DNA of 64,000 nucleotides from Megalonaias nervosa (taxonomy: Eukaryota > Mollusca > Bivalvia > Unionida > Unionidae), in contig JAECUM010004310.1 of the NCBI GenBank assembly GCA_016617855.1, positions 93,501 through 157,500 on the forward strand, read 5' to 3'. The position numbers and the translations under genes are program-made. The notes under the pieces are model-generated. The model searched no databases. It saw only the letters and a program-made list of their open reading frames with translations, and was not told where the DNA came from. Shown here piece by piece: positions 13,373 through 23,799 of the stretch. Numbering within the stretch: position 1 is the first letter of the stretch; every line of letters begins with the position of its first letter.

Positions 13373-14401
13373 TTACAAGTTCAGTCTCTCAGGTGGTTTG
13401 GAAAGTCTTCTCAAACGTGTAATGTAACCGTTTTGACTGGTTGGCACTGCTTTGCTTTCATCTGAGTCAATCAAAGTGTCAGGGTGTGAAACAGTCACTC
13501 TGACAGGCTCCGATAATGTAGTAGACATGGGGATTAGATTTCTCCTATTACGCTGTATCTCTCCCTCGTCAGTTACTTCCATGTATGAACGAGGTGTAGA
13601 TGCCTCAGATTTAACAATGCCTGAAGAAAAATGATCTTTAATCCATACTTTATTCCCTACCTGAAGTTTTTTCATATTTCGGGCGCGATGTCGACGATCA
13701 TAATTTCTCTTTTGAGTTTGCTTTTGATAGTTTTCCGATTTCTTCAGTTTCATTAAATGTGGCCATTTTGGCTGTAAGTTTTTTGGTGCCATTGGCAAAG
13801 TAGTTTGTAATTTTCTTCCCATCAGTAATTCGGCTGGGCTGTATCCATTCGGTAATGGTGTTGCACGATATGTCAAAAGAGCTATGTAGGGATCGTTTGC
13901 TTTTTTAAGCATTCTTTTAATTGTTTGAACAGCTCTTTCGGTGAGACCATTGCTCTGTGGATATTTTGGACTACTTGTAATATGCCTGAATCCGTAATTT
14001 GTCGCAAATTCTTTGAGTATTGCGGATGTGTATTGCAGACCATTATCAGAAACTAATACTTCTGGTATACCGTGTCTCGCAAAGATTGATTTGAGATGAT
14101 TGACAATTGCTTTTGAACCTGTGCCTTGCAATTTTGCTATTTCGATGTATCGTGAAAAATAATCAGTCACCAAGAGATATGTTTGACCATTCAGTTCAAA
14201 CAAGTCTGAAGCGACTCTTTGCCAAGGTCGACTTGGAAATTCATTTGGTATCATTGGTTCAGCTTGATCTCTTGAGTTTTCGATGCAGTTTTGGCAAGAC
14301 TTTACCAAGTGTTCTAACTGAGTACTTAGTCCTATCCACCAAACTGACGTTTTGGCGTGTTCTCGGCATTTAACTATGCCTTGGTGACTATCGTGAATTC
14401 T
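13373..14401 (-). pseudogene. Ty3/gypsy integrase
   Basis: A clean open stretch of 311 codons starts at 14,308. The zinc-binding HDSHQG...CQNC segment lies in the same frame upstream, separated from RNase H by one TAG codon at 14,402. The core has the catalytic triad in ASDLFELNG (about residue 35), LVSDNG (88) and GLTERA (124), a DD35E spacing. A basic GPY-type region follows. The integrase itself looks intact, but it is cut off from the rest of the polyprotein by the stop. Confidence 0.9.
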
Positions 14402-15188
14402 CTATATGATTTCTTTTTGAAGTGATTCTGGTACGACCAGGCGTGTACATTTCATTAAAAGACCATTTTGAATTGTAAATTCACCTCTATCTGCCCAGTA
14501 CGATTGAAGTTTTCCGTCAATGGCGGATTTCTCTGGCCACCCCTTTTCACACAATTGTACAAGTTGCTTGCAAATCGAATCATTTCGATATTCAGACTTT
14601 ATTTGTTCAAGTCGAGTATTTGATGTGGGCAAATTAGTAACTACGAAATCAACATAGGCGTTAGTTTCAGCCTGAAATTCTCTGTCACTCTCAGAGTGAT
14701 AACTTAAAGGTGCCCTGGATAGAGCATCAGCAGTTAATAGATTTTTGCCAGCAACGTGAACTATACAAGGATGAATCTCATCAAACGCATTCTAAAGCGT
14801 TGAATTCTAGGGGGTAAATCTCCCAAGATTTTTGTGCTCATTAGTGGTACTAATGGCTTATGGTCAGTTTCAAGTTTGAATTGTGACCCAATTAAATAGC
14901 TACTGAAGCGTTCACACGCCCAAGTGATTGCAAGGGCCTCTTTTTCTATTTGAGCATAGCGTTGCTCAGTTTCTGACATACCTCGCGATGCGAATGCCAT
15001 CGGTCTCAGAGTGCTACCGTGCTTCTACCGTAGCACAGCACCTAGTCCAAATGAAGATGTATCTGCAGTTACAACTATTTCTCTATTTAGATCATAATGT
15101 GCTAAAGTTGATGAAGATATCATTTCTTGCTTGAGATCTCCAAAAGCTTGTTCTTGATCTGGACCCCAAGTCCACGAGTTTTTACCTT
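14402..15188 (-). pseudogene. Ty3/gypsy RNase H and connection domain
   Basis: Recognisable RNase H pieces are TADTSSFGLGAVL, EKEALAITWACERFSSYL and LETDHKPL, which give the usual acidic residues. A TAG codon near 15,027 sits between the first Asp block and the following segment. Another frame change separates it from the reverse transcriptase at about 15,230. The part at 14,402-14,632 leads into the integrase zinc finger. Confidence 0.8.
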
Positions 15189-15926
15189 TCAAAAGCTCAC
15201 GTAATGGTTTTGATTTTTCTGCAAATTTGGACTAAATTTTCCAAGCTGATTTGCCATACCGAGAAATCGTCGTATGTCTGTTATGCATTTCGGTGTTTCC
15301 ATTTCAGTTATAGCTTTGACAATTTTCGGATCAGGTAGGCAACCATTTTCGTCAACAACATGCCCAAGAAATCTAATAGATGGTCTCGAAAATTCACACT
15401 TTTCAGCGTTCAACGTGACGCCGGCCTTTTCATTTGATTTCATGACCATTTCTAGTCTTTCGTCATGCTGTTTTTGCGTTTCTCCAAAAACAAGAACATC
15501 GTCCATGTGACAGAGTGTTCCGCCATGTCGCTCCAGAGTTTCTGACATCCTTTTCTGAAACAATTCAGGCGCGGAACTGATTCCGAATGGAAGGCGATTA
15601 AAATAAAACCTACCAAAAGGAGTATTGAAAGTTGTAAGGCGGCGTGACTCTTCTGACAGGTTTATCTGCCAAAAGCCTGAGTTTGCATCAAGTTTGGTGA
15701 AAAACTTTGCACCTGCTAGTTTTGCAAGGGATTCTTCAACTGATGGTAGTGAGTGGTTCTCTCTTTTAACCGATACATTCAGTTTAGTTAGATCCACGCA
15801 AATTCTTACCGTACCGTTTGATTTTGGAACAACTGCCGTTGCCGCGTACCACTCAATGGGCTCATCTACTTCTGAAATAAAACCCATTTTTTCCATTCTA
15901 TCCAACTTCTCTTGAACTTTATTCAA
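15189..15926 (-). pseudogene. Ty3/gypsy reverse transcriptase
   Basis: A run of 245 codons covers the fingers and palm: PSVEESLAKLAGAKFFTKLDA (first catalytic Asp), FGRFYFNRLPFGISSAPELFQ, and HMDDVLVFG as the YxDD box. Tyr is replaced by His at the first YxDD position, which I believe is common in Mag-like elements. The last residues leave the family reading because of a frameshift near 15,230. Upstream it is preceded by a short linker open frame and a gap. Confidence 0.9.
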
Positions 15927-16015
15927 TAAAGGGATAGGAACCTTTCTTGGGGTAGATAAGGCATAAGATCTGGCATTTTTGTCCAGAGTTATGTTATAGA
16001 ACCATTTTGTTTTCC

Positions 16016-16270
16016 CTAGACTGTTAACAAATTTGGGAATTTCTCGCGATAATCCCTATCTAAATTTATAGATTTATTGTGACTTTTGCTTGCATTTTGT
16101 GAGTTTTGATCTGAGGCATTGACTGAGAATATATTCACCTGTTCAATAATCTTGAGAGCCTGAATTTCGGGCCTGTCCAAGAGTGCCTGATTCAGTCCCT
16201 TTACAACAAATATGTCTTGTACACTGAACGCATTGTTTGATTCCAGTTCACATATAAATTTTCCTAGCAC
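16016..16270 (-). pseudogene. Ty3/gypsy protease-RT linker region
   Basis: An 84-codon open stretch with ALLDRPEIQALKII lies between protease and RT. It resembles the pre-RT segment of K02A2.6-like polyproteins. It has no catalytic motif of its own and is separated from both neighbours by frame breaks. Confidence 0.5.
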
Positions 16271-16324
16271 TTTATGTTCAGAGTTTCCAGGTCCATGCAG
16301 TTTTCGATAAGACTTTGATAGTTT

Positions 16325-16640
16325 TTAGTCTCCGATTTTTCGTAAATCCCTCTCAGGAATTACAGTCACATCAGCTCCAGTATCAATCTTGAATAAAAGT
16401 GAAGCGTTGTTCAATCTCACACGCATTATCCACGGCTGACCCTTCTTTGTGCTAATAGTCCCTAGAACTCCAGGTTCTGCTCTCGATTCTATTGTGCAAA
16501 CTGCTGATTTTGACAGACAACATTTTGCATAGTGTCCCCTTTTCTTACACTTGTGGCATTCTGCTTCTTTTGCTAGACATTGGTCCCGAGAATGATTAAC
16601 TTTGTTCCACATCTCATGCATCCTTTTCTGCTGATATTAT
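16325..16640 (-). pseudogene. Ty3/gypsy nucleocapsid zinc knuckles and aspartic protease
   Basis: The second knuckle reads CHKCKKRGHYAKC (CX2CX4HX4C). The first has CMRCG in one frame and VNHSRDQC in another, so a one-base shift cuts it. The protease active site is FKIDTGADVTVIP. The relation to gag upstream and the RT downstream fits a gag-pol polyprotein. Confidence 0.8.
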
Positions 16641-16708
16641 TCTGTTGAACTTTTGGGATTTTATGTTTCTTCCCATATTTCAGTGAAGACGATTTTACTG
16701 CATCCATT

Positions 16709-17283
16709 TCAGTCATTCGTTCTCCAGTTGCTCGTATAGTATGATTGTTGCTTTTTCACAGCCTCATTTTGTCGAGCTTGATTAACGGCAGACTCTAGAG
16801 TTAGATTTGCATCTAACTGCAACATTTCTGACAGTTTTGAATCTCGCAGTCCAACTACAAGTCGATCTCTGATCATTTCATCATGTAGTGGCCCGAAATT
16901 ACAATTATCTGCTAACACACAGATAGCTGTAACAAAACTGTCCACTGTTCCTCCCTCATCCTGTTTTCTTTGATTAAATTTTGCCCTTTCAAAAGTTACA
17001 TTCCTCTTTGGAATGAAATATCTCACGAATCTGTCACGGGCTTCCACCTCTTTTCATCTTCCTCTGTCAGGTTGAACGAAGACAAAATATCATCAGCCTC
17101 ACTTCCCATGGAATAAATCAAGGTATTAAATTGAATTTCTTCCTCTATTTCACTAAGTACAGACGCTTGACGAAAGCGTTCAAAGCGCTGAAACCACTTT
17201 TCCCAAGTTTCAGGTCTTGAAAAGTCAAATTTGTCCGGATTTGTAAATTGAAATGAAGCCATTTTCAGCTCTGATAATTTCAA
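16709..17283 (-). pseudogene. Ty3/gypsy gag
   Basis: Two overlapping frames make up the capsid-like gag. The N-terminal one starts at 17,283 and has NPDKFDFSRPETWEKWFQRF. The other runs to 16,709 and has GTVDSFVTAICVLADNCNFG and RDRLVVGLRDSKLSEML. These are typical of retrotransposon gag (matrix/capsid). A frameshift near 17,035 separates them. The start is chosen as the first Met of the conserved N-terminus. Confidence 0.75.
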
Positions 17284-17639
17284 TCCTGTATTTTTACCGT
17301 GTAATGTTATTTGTTATTGAAGAATAACTGCAGAAGGCGTTCTATACTATTTATTAAATACAAGACATCAATACAGCTAGGAAGGGGAGTAAAGACTGCC
17401 CTGAAAGTATTTTTCCCATAAACCAGCTGTTAGTGTGTATCAGTTCCAGTCCAGTGTGGAATATCTGATTACTTTTACTGTCACGTGATATTTCAAAGCT
17501 AATTAGATTAAGGTTTCCACTACAACAACAACTATCATATCAGGAGCTAATGCAAGGAGAACAAGACAACATGAAAAGCAGGCACAGTGACCTACAACAG
17601 CTTCGGCTTCAACAAGAGCAAGAATACTGCCGGATCACT

Positions 17640-18420
17640 ATTTTATTTACACCGTAGAGTTCTTGGTCATAAACCAAGCTCTTAAAAGGTTACATAGAAC
17701 CACAGTATCAAAGGCAGTGACAGTTTCTCTCTCAGCGTGCTGCGTTCATCTGAATCTAGCAACTCGTCTTTCATACAAAATCTGTTGAAAGAATTGAAAT
17801 TGTCTCTTAAAGTATTGAAACCAAAACACTGCTCAGTGGAATTTATGTGGGTATCATCTCATATAGAAATTCCAAGAAATGAATGAGCAGATAAAGTAGC
17901 AACACAAAATCTAGAACTACCTGACGCCAACTCTATACAAAATAGTGTCCAGGAACTATATAGCATCATTACAAAGGACATAAATCACAAATAGCCAAAG
18001 GCATGGGACACCTGCCGCAAAAGCAGAATGATATATACAATTCAAAAAGAAGTAAGTAGGAAAATTAGGGCCCCAGTACTTATCAACCAGCAGGACTCCA
18101 AAATCATAAGAAGACGACAAACTGGAAAAACCCTAGAAGCAAGTACTTTTGGAAGATTCCTACTAAGTACAACAAGCTCCAACTGTCCCTACTGTCCAGT
18201 ACCCGAAACAATTGAACATATAATTAATGCATGCCCACAATACTCAATACAAAGAAGAATATTCGGAATTAAAAACAAAAACAAAAACAGACCAAACCCA
18301 TGGTGCCACTATCCTACCCTGAATATCTAGGACAAAGTAATAAGAACATTTACAAAACTTACCAAAACATACTGGTCTACTTTTCTCAATTAAGAAAAAG
18401 AGGAAAAATATAATTTCCAT
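17640..18420 (+). mobile_element. LINE 3' fragment (RNase H and terminal zinc knuckle)
   Basis: The plus strand reads, with stops, as an RNase H C-terminus (FMWVSSHIEIPRNE-ADKVA, the WVPSHIGIPGNEKAD motif of LINE RNase H). It is followed by an open stretch at 18,028-18,330 with CPYCPVPETIEHIINACPQY. That CX2C-H-C knuckle is found at the C-terminus of Jockey/I/R1-type non-LTR elements. The copy is 5'-truncated, as usual for LINEs. Confidence 0.75.
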
Positions 18421-18731
18421 ATCTGAATAATAAAATCACCTAAAAATTACCATATAACAACATACATCTACTCAGAAAACAAGAATTATACCAGTCTTAT
18501 ACTAAAATTAATACAATACAAAGTACAACACAATTCCAATTTAAAAGAGTCGCCTCCTTCTAGTCTCAGGATGCCTAGAGCGTCAAATCAACAGGAGAAG
18601 GGAACAAATGTCATTCCGTTTTGGGGGGTGGTATCGCCGAGGCGAGTGAACCCAACTCCACGACCTTGCGCTTGTTCCTTATCAGACCAAAGGGACAACT
18701 CTCAGTCAAATTTCAGTTTACTTTATATTTC
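18421..18731. other. LINE tail and spacer
   Basis: A-rich non-coding sequence, possibly the 3' UTR of the LINE fragment. Nothing else recognised. Confidence 0.4.
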
Positions 18732-19040
18732 CACCGCTCCGGTGGCCTAAGTGGTTAAAGCGTCGGTCTCGGATGCGGGAGATCGTGTTTTCTAACCCCG
18801 GCCGAGTCATACCAAAGAAGTTTTAAAATCGTACTTGCAGCTGCCTCGCATGACGCTCAGCATTAAGAGGTTAGTGTTAGGACTGGTCGGCCTGGTGTCA
18901 GGATAATTTGACTGGGTGGGACATGATGCTACATGTCTGCTGTGTGAAGACCCAGTGACAGACATCACTATAAACTGAAACATTGCAGATATCGTAGCAA
19001 TATGACTGAAAAATTGTTAAAGCTACGTTAAAAATCCAAA

Positions 19041-19098
<58 letters not shown>
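18732..19098 (+). mobile_element. tRNA-derived SINE with (AC)n tail
   Basis: The head GGTGGCCTAAGTGGTTAAAG (A box) and a degraded B-box region resemble a tRNA. The body GTGTTAGGACTGGTC, GCCTGGTGTCAGGATAAT and TGACTGGGTGGGACA is shared with the minus-strand copy at 7,558-7,893. It ends in an (AC)n microsatellite at 19,043-19,098. Shared body plus tail identifies one SINE family. Confidence 0.85.
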
Positions 19099-19100
<2 letters not shown>

Positions 19101-19329
19101 TAAATTTCAACATTTACAAAATACAGACTTGTAATAATAAATAAGTCATCATCCAGGATATTTGTTTTATTAATTAGGGCAAAAACTTTATAACAATCTC
19201 TTTTTATCTTCATCTTCTATTCTAACCAGGCTCTCTGAGAACCGATATTATGGTGGTGCCCGAATACAAAGTTTCCTTACTAAACTGTCCCCCCCCCAAA
19301 AAAAAAAAATTATTATCATATATGAGCTG

Positions 19330-19745
19330 GTCATATATGACGAGGTCAAAAAGTCCATATCATCAGCTCCAGCTGCACAAGGCGGCAAAGGATTAACGAA
19401 TAGAAAACCAAACCAAACTTTACACACAGTATAACCAACCTATCCCTAAATTATCAACAGTATAAATGATCCTAAACGCAGACAATCAGGCCCCTCTGCA
19501 CAGAGAGGCATCTTTATAACTTTAAATTAAGGGAACAACTATAGGGTTGACATATCCTACCCAAACGTAATAATTATATGGGTGGTATAAGTCCAATTAA
19601 TTAGGCCCAGCCGCATAAGGCGATAAACTCAGTTAAATTAGCACCAGTAATAGTTTAACTATACAATCAAAACTCTCCCACATAAATTTGATTCTATAAG
19701 GTGGTTCAATTCCCAAAACCATCAGGCCCGGTCACACAAGGATGA
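19330..19745 (-). repeat. satellite-like block, also present at 41.4-41.65 kb in inverse orientation
   Basis: About four diverged units of roughly 100-140 bp carry a GC-rich core of the type CAGGCCC-GCACAAGG. Read on the minus strand the best unit contains GGGCCTGATGGTTTTGGG and CCACCTTATA. Very similar wording occurs on the plus strand at 41,500-41,650 inside ME2's left insertion. No protein is encoded. Confidence 0.6.
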
Positions 19746-20290
19746 CAATAATCAGTCTCAAACAAATGAACAATCAAAATACAAAGGTGCATCAAAAATT
19801 AAAATTAAATTTCAGGGGCACAAACCAGTATCAGGTCTACCAGATAATTTTTCAACCACCAAAATCACATAAGCTATATAATCAAAATTTAGTGCAAGAT
19901 AACATTTTTTCGGGCCTTGGGACCCTTGGATGAAGTTATCTTGATCTATGACGGCGTGACACTTGACGGCCCAGTCCTTCTTTGGCCACCTCCAGACACC
20001 AAATTTAAGAGTACGAGGCTCAATTCCCACTCTTACTAATAACAAAGTCCCCGAGGTTCGTGCTTGCACTGAACAGGGGTGTCGTGGGGTGGTGGCTCTA
20101 TTCCCACCCAAAGAAAAATAAGCACTCTGTATACAATAACGTGTCGGGCAGTGTCACTCGCTTGCCCACTGCCTGACGAGAAACTAGGTAGCTTGCCTAG
20201 CAAGCATTAGCCCGACGTACATTGCAGATTTGTCGAACACATCGTTAAGAGAGCATCTGTTGGAGCAAGTCGAGGTTTAGTGGTATAAGA
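19746..20290. other. non-coding flank left of ME1
   Basis: No gene recognised. The six bases left of the proposed ME1 end (20,285-20,290, ATAAGA) do not match the six right of ME2 (63,711-63,716, ACTGGT), so no target duplication spans the pair. Confidence 0.4.
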
Positions 20291-20840
20291 AGTGAATGGG
20301 GGCCGGGGAAAATAGTGACTATGGGACTTCCATGTTAAAAAGTGCCGCCGCCATATAGGGACAAGATTTATAGGGACAATGGGAATTAGCATTACAGACA
20401 GGGTCCCGGCACTATAAGGACAAAAGGCATTTTAACATGCGTGTGTCTGTACAGGGACAAGGGGTATTTAACATAGGGAATGTATAATAGCATTGTATTG
20501 GGCCTCTCTAGGGACAATAGGAATTGAACAGGGGTGACGTCACGGTACTGTACGCTGGGGAAACAATGGTAACAATGTTGCAATGGGCTGACCTCAATTG
20601 GGCGGAACAGAGTGGCATCGGGCTGACCTGAATACGCGTTACTCTAGGGAGAAACACATTAGAGACATAGACATAGAGACGTGGTTAGAGACAAGGTTAG
20701 AGACATAGACATATCACACAAACATAGATCTATCGACATAAATCTATCACACAAAAACTTGACTCAAAAATTTATTAGGCAAGAGAGAATAGGCATCTTT
20801 TCGAGACAGGTGAGTGGCCCTGAAAAGGGCCTTTGGGGTT
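20291..20840. repeat. ME1 left terminal inverted repeat
   Basis: Inverse counterpart of 62,860-63,710. Shared blocks in order are AGTGAATGGGGG (outer end), several AGGGACAA words, GTGACGTCACGGTACTG, GGGGAAACAATGG, GACCTGAATACGCG, a hairpin of the AGATTTAT...ATAAATCT type, and the histone-type stem-loop at the inner edge. AG...CT outermost bases are usual for Polintons. Confidence 0.85.
20796..20831 (-). terminator. histone-type 3' stem-loop plus U7-like purine element (ME1 left)
   Basis: On the minus strand the 16-nt stem-loop GGCCCTTTTCAGGGCC (20,816-20,831) has a 6-bp stem and a TTTC loop. After 13 nt it is followed by GAAAAGA. This matches the known layout of replication-dependent histone mRNA 3' ends (SLBP site, then the histone downstream element). 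It lies downstream of the leftmost minus-strand gene and at the inner edge of the TIR. Confidence 0.8.
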
Positions 20841-20985
20841 TCGTCTTCTTCTTCTTCTACTGTCCTCTTTTCTACCAGTTCCTGATCTTCTTCACTACAT
20901 TTTTCGTCTTCTTCTTCTTCTTCTTTTCATCCTTTACTTCTCCACTTCCTTTTACTCTTTCTCCAAAGGGGTTTGTTAAGGAAAA
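20840..20985 (-). pseudogene. remnant of leftmost basic protein gene (ME1)
   Basis: The minus strand reads as a Lys/Glu-rich tail with KKKTKNVVKKIRNW, then stops. The end resembles the C-terminus of the right-end basic genes at 39,909-40,372 (KVRRWWKKW) and 63,720-64,000 (KLRRWIKNW). It sits just upstream of the stem-loop. Low-complexity codons make the call uncertain. Confidence 0.35.
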
Positions 20986-21048
20986 AAAGACACACGCACA
21001 CACACACACGCTACCAACAAACAATAATATTTTTGGCAACTTGATCAG

Positions 21049-21638
21049 ACTCTCTTTTCTAGAGATCTTGTTAGCCTTGAGAAGAGATGTGTTTTTTTTT
21101 TAAACTCCAAATACACCTGTCAGTGATGACACCTCCCAGGTCTGGCCCCACACACGTAACATCGGTTCCAATCGTCGTCCCAACTGATGCGTGTGGTTGG
21201 GAGTGCGGAGGCAGCTTGATTGGCTTCAATACCCCAATCTTTGGTTTGAGGGATAGGGAAGACTTGTTCCTGTCTAATTCTTCTATTCCACACCCGTGGA
21301 TGTTGTGGTCTCTGCGGTTCCCATCCTCTTCGCTGCCTCTCCAATTCCTCGTCCGTCTTCTATCTGAGGGACTACAGGTCTTGGTGGTGCTGTTAGTGGC
21401 TGTGGTGCTTGTCGCTGGGGCGGTGTCCTCACAATGGGCTTGACTTTGTTGGTCTGTCTCAGGATGAGGTGAGGCAGGATCCTTTCTTTCTTTTCCTTTT
21501 CCTTTTTTTCTTTTTCCTCTCCTCCTCTCCCTCAATTCTGGCACTTTCTGCAATAGCTTCCATGGCCAGCTCATTCAGCAGGCGCCGGGAATGCTCCAGG
21601 TGAATTTGGAGTTCAAGCAGTTTTTCCAGTCCACTCAT
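21049..21638 (-). pseudogene. left-end coiled-coil protein 1 (ME1)
   Basis: The start at 21,638 gives an amphipathic coil (EKLLELQIHLEHSRRLLNEL) and a Lys/Arg-rich stretch before a frame change. The C-terminal part (SLSLKPKIGVLKPIKLPPHS) is in another frame, ending near 21,071. The ME2 counterpart at 43,420-43,952 is similar throughout, which supports a real gene. A degenerate stem-loop with intact CTAGAAAAGAG follows at 21,042-21,085. Function unknown. It is basic, perhaps a DNA- or capsid-associated protein. Confidence 0.55.
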
Positions 21639-21694
21639 GTTGCTGAAGTTGATACGTCAACAGTGGAAGCCAGACTGACGAACGCTCCGCATTA

Positions 21695-22060
21695 TCCCTG
21701 AAGCACGGACGTGAAGGAAAACACCCCCTTACTCAAAAACTACCAATACCCACACCACGACCAAAACATGGAACGCGCGGACCTAAAAGAAACACTCACG
21801 TTCACTTTTTTCCTACAAGCACACATTATTATCATCCAGACATACAACCTTAACACACACACACACACACACACACTATCTTACAACCAGGGAAACGAAG
21901 TGTTTATAGGCACACTTCTATCCCATCACTTACAAACACACACATTATCTTACAAGCCAAGGAAACCAAGTGTTTATAGGCACACTTCTATATTTTGACA
22001 TAAAAAAACACACTCACAGACCAACACACAAATACAGATAAATTTTGGCAATAGAATAGT
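21695..22060 (-). promoter_or_regulatory. intergenic promoter region with duplicated TATA palindrome (ME1)
   Basis: On the minus strand two copies of a TATA-containing palindrome, GAAGTGTGCCTATAAACACTT-like, lie near 21,896-21,925 and 21,965-21,990. Between them and the gene start are AC microsatellites and the block GAAGCACGGACGTGAAGGAAA, also found twice in ME2 (42,925 and 44,017). Position upstream of gene starts plus conservation suggest promoters. No coding sequence. Confidence 0.5.
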
Positions 22061-22103
22061 ATGTCTTTTCTAGATTTTTGGGGAAGCCTTCAAAAGGGTT
22101 ATT

Positions 22104-22511
22104 TTATTGTTTAAGAGTTTTTAGGCAATCTCTCTTAACGTCTGCGATTACGTCCCCGTTTGGATGCAGGCTTTCCCACTGGATGCGGCCTGCTTCTTCG
22201 GAAGGAGAACTCCATAGTATCCATTCTACAGTCCACAAAACCTCTGTCTGGCTCCTGTTGTTGCTGCTGCTGCTGCAGTTGATGATGATCTCTCTGCTGT
22301 TTCTGAAGTCTGTACTTCTCGGTCCATTCTTCTTCCGCCTTTTTATTTCTTCTCTGAAGACCTCTTCTATCAGGTCTTGTGCCACTTTCAACATCCTGAC
22401 ATTTTCAATCTCTTCAGGCTTTGGCATCAGATTTTGCCTGACAAGATGCAAATGAACTTGGGCTTCATTCAGTTTAGCTAGTTTGGAAATCATCTTCACA
22501 GGCTGACGCAT
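22104..22511 (-). pseudogene. left-end coiled-coil protein 2 (ME1)
   Basis: The start at 22,511 gives KLAKLNEAQVHLHLVRQNLM, then KPEEIENVRMLKVAQDLIEEVF and a basic KRRKK patch, followed by a Ser/Asn/Gln-rich tail. The layout resembles the neighbouring coiled-coil gene, so the two may be paralogues. The ME2 version (44,330-44,700) shares the start and most segments but in shifted frames. Downstream (22,060-22,101) lies a degenerate stem-loop followed by TCTAGAAAAGAC. Function unknown. Confidence 0.55.
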
Positions 22512-22856
22512 TAACAATGGATGACCCCACTGGAGACCGCCGCGAATTATATGTCTCAAGCGCTGATGCGATAGAAAACATCCCTACGGTTTTTTGGTAG
22601 GAACGCTACAGCTCATCTCATGTACAGAGATAGAGAGAAGTCAAGGAGCATATATAGTGATAAAAAAATTTAAAACAAACCACAAACAATAATTTTTTGA
22701 TAACATTTTCATTCAGCCAACAAACAGTCAACAGATAAATAACATCAACACATTTTTTCAAATAACAAATTTTTAACAAGGTTGACAAAGTTGTGAAGTC
22801 AAATTTGACTTCCACTGATGGAGGTCATTTGGACATTGATGTACACTACGTTTCCT
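22512..22856. other. intergenic region (ME1)
   Basis: No gene recognised. In ME2 the corresponding interval is replaced by a 5.2 kb repeat block (44,723-49,905). Confidence 0.5.
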
Positions 22857-23263
22857 AGCTAAAGAAAAGAGACATCCATAATGGAAAATAAGTAACTAAA
22901 TGTTCTAAGGAATATCTAAGACCGCGTTGATGAAGAAAATACACACAATATTGTCCACACCATGGAATCTGTGCTTTGTAATTTTACATTATTGAATCGC
23001 GTAGCCTAGGCATTTCTTCTCATAAAGTCGATGATGTCGTCTTCTAAAGGCAGTAATCCATACGAATCAAAATACTCCACACAGGTATCATGGGGAAAGT
23101 AGACGGCTACCCAGTGGGTTCCTGGGAGATGACTGTTGATGACATAAACTAGATGGTCTTTAGGTTTGCGATGAGGAAGTTCATCTTTAGCGCACACGAC
23201 AGGATTCCAAGAAGCGGTGTACGGACTCTTTTTCAAAAGGTAATAAAGTTCCCATGTATTCAT
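22857..23263 (-). pseudogene. adenain-type cysteine protease (ME1), broken at active site
   Basis: Capsid-maturation protease of the adenovirus/Polinton family. MNTWELYYLL begins at 23,263. The catalytic His is in GTHWVAVYF and the acidic residue in EYFDSYG. The catalytic Cys block (CGQYC in ME2) is disrupted by a two-base loss near 22,965, which shifts the frame; the rest of the protein continues in the new frame to a stop at 22,857. About 135 residues, a normal size for these short adenain homologues. Neighbour of the capsid genes. Confidence 0.85.
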
Positions 23264-23304
23264 TTTGTTTTCTTTTTTCTTTTTTCACAGATAATGATAA
23301 GTCG

Positions 23305-23794
23305 TCAATTCAATCCCGATTTTTGCATGAAAATCTCTGTCAAGTAAACGTCTCTTCGCTTTGTCTCCGTAGTTTGTGCCAACAGAGATTCGAAGCGATG
23401 GATCTCCAGAGCAGTCAATGGAGGAGAGGAATGATCACGCAAGTCTTTATGCCACTGATGCAACACTGCTTCTTCTGAGATGAGACCCCATGCGTCATCG
23501 AGATACTCGTCCAAGTTTTCTTCTTGACTCAGCATCAGACATTTATCGTGTTGAATTTGACTGGGATGATCGTTCTGACATCCACAACAATCTTTCTTCG
23601 TCAACCCTGTAATTGTTTCTGCCAGGTGTTTGGCAAAACAGGAGACTAAATGTTGTTCTTGTTCCGGCCATCTGGACATTATCATTATCTCTTCGTCTTT
23701 GTCTTTTTTTAGTGGGTTGTTCTGCTTCCAAGACATCCTCCCATTCCATTTCCAAAGAGGTTCCAAAATTCAAAGACGGATAAGTGTCTTCCAT
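23305..23794 (-). pseudogene. conserved Polinton Cys-rich protein (GCQ-HPSQ type), ME1
   Basis: The start at 23,794 lies 6 bp after the capsid stop. After a frame change the product has KKDCCGCQNDHPSQIQHDKC and LDEYLDDAWGLI, wording I recognise from uncharacterised proteins next to the protease in many Polintons. The clustered Cys/His suggests zinc binding; the biochemical role is unknown. The ME2 homologue is at 50,313-50,807. Confidence 0.65.
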
Positions 23795-23799
23795 AGCTT

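Larger units (their letters stand above)
13373..17283 (-). mobile_element. Ty3/gypsy retrotransposon, Mag-like, decayed
   Basis: On the minus strand from right to left the order is gag, zinc knuckles, protease, reverse transcriptase, RNase H, integrase. That is the Ty3/gypsy order. The wording of the gag and RT (K02A2.6-like proteins of animal genomes) suggests the Mag lineage. Frames are broken at least at the gag middle, first zinc knuckle, PR/RT linker, RT end, RNase H start and RNase H/integrase linker. No LTRs were identified by eye. Confidence 0.9.

Noticed and set aside
12900..17560. LTR pair of the Ty3/gypsy copy
   Set aside because: I compared 12.9-13.37 kb with 17.28-17.55 kb by eye and found no convincing direct repeat. 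A self-alignment would decide.
19812..20111. 99-codon minus-strand frame as a gene
   Set aside because: No family likeness, and the text resembles translated repeat sequence.
20796..20831. Stem-loop as evidence for a nearby host histone gene
   Set aside because: No histone coding sequence is near any of the five copies; all follow Polinton genes on the matching strand.
20816..20831. Bacterial rho-independent terminators
   Set aside because: No run of T directly after the stem on the coding strand; the fixed purine element 13 nt later fits histone mRNA ends far better.
21711..21998. His/Thr-rich plus-strand frame
   Set aside because: Created by AC microsatellites in a promoter region.
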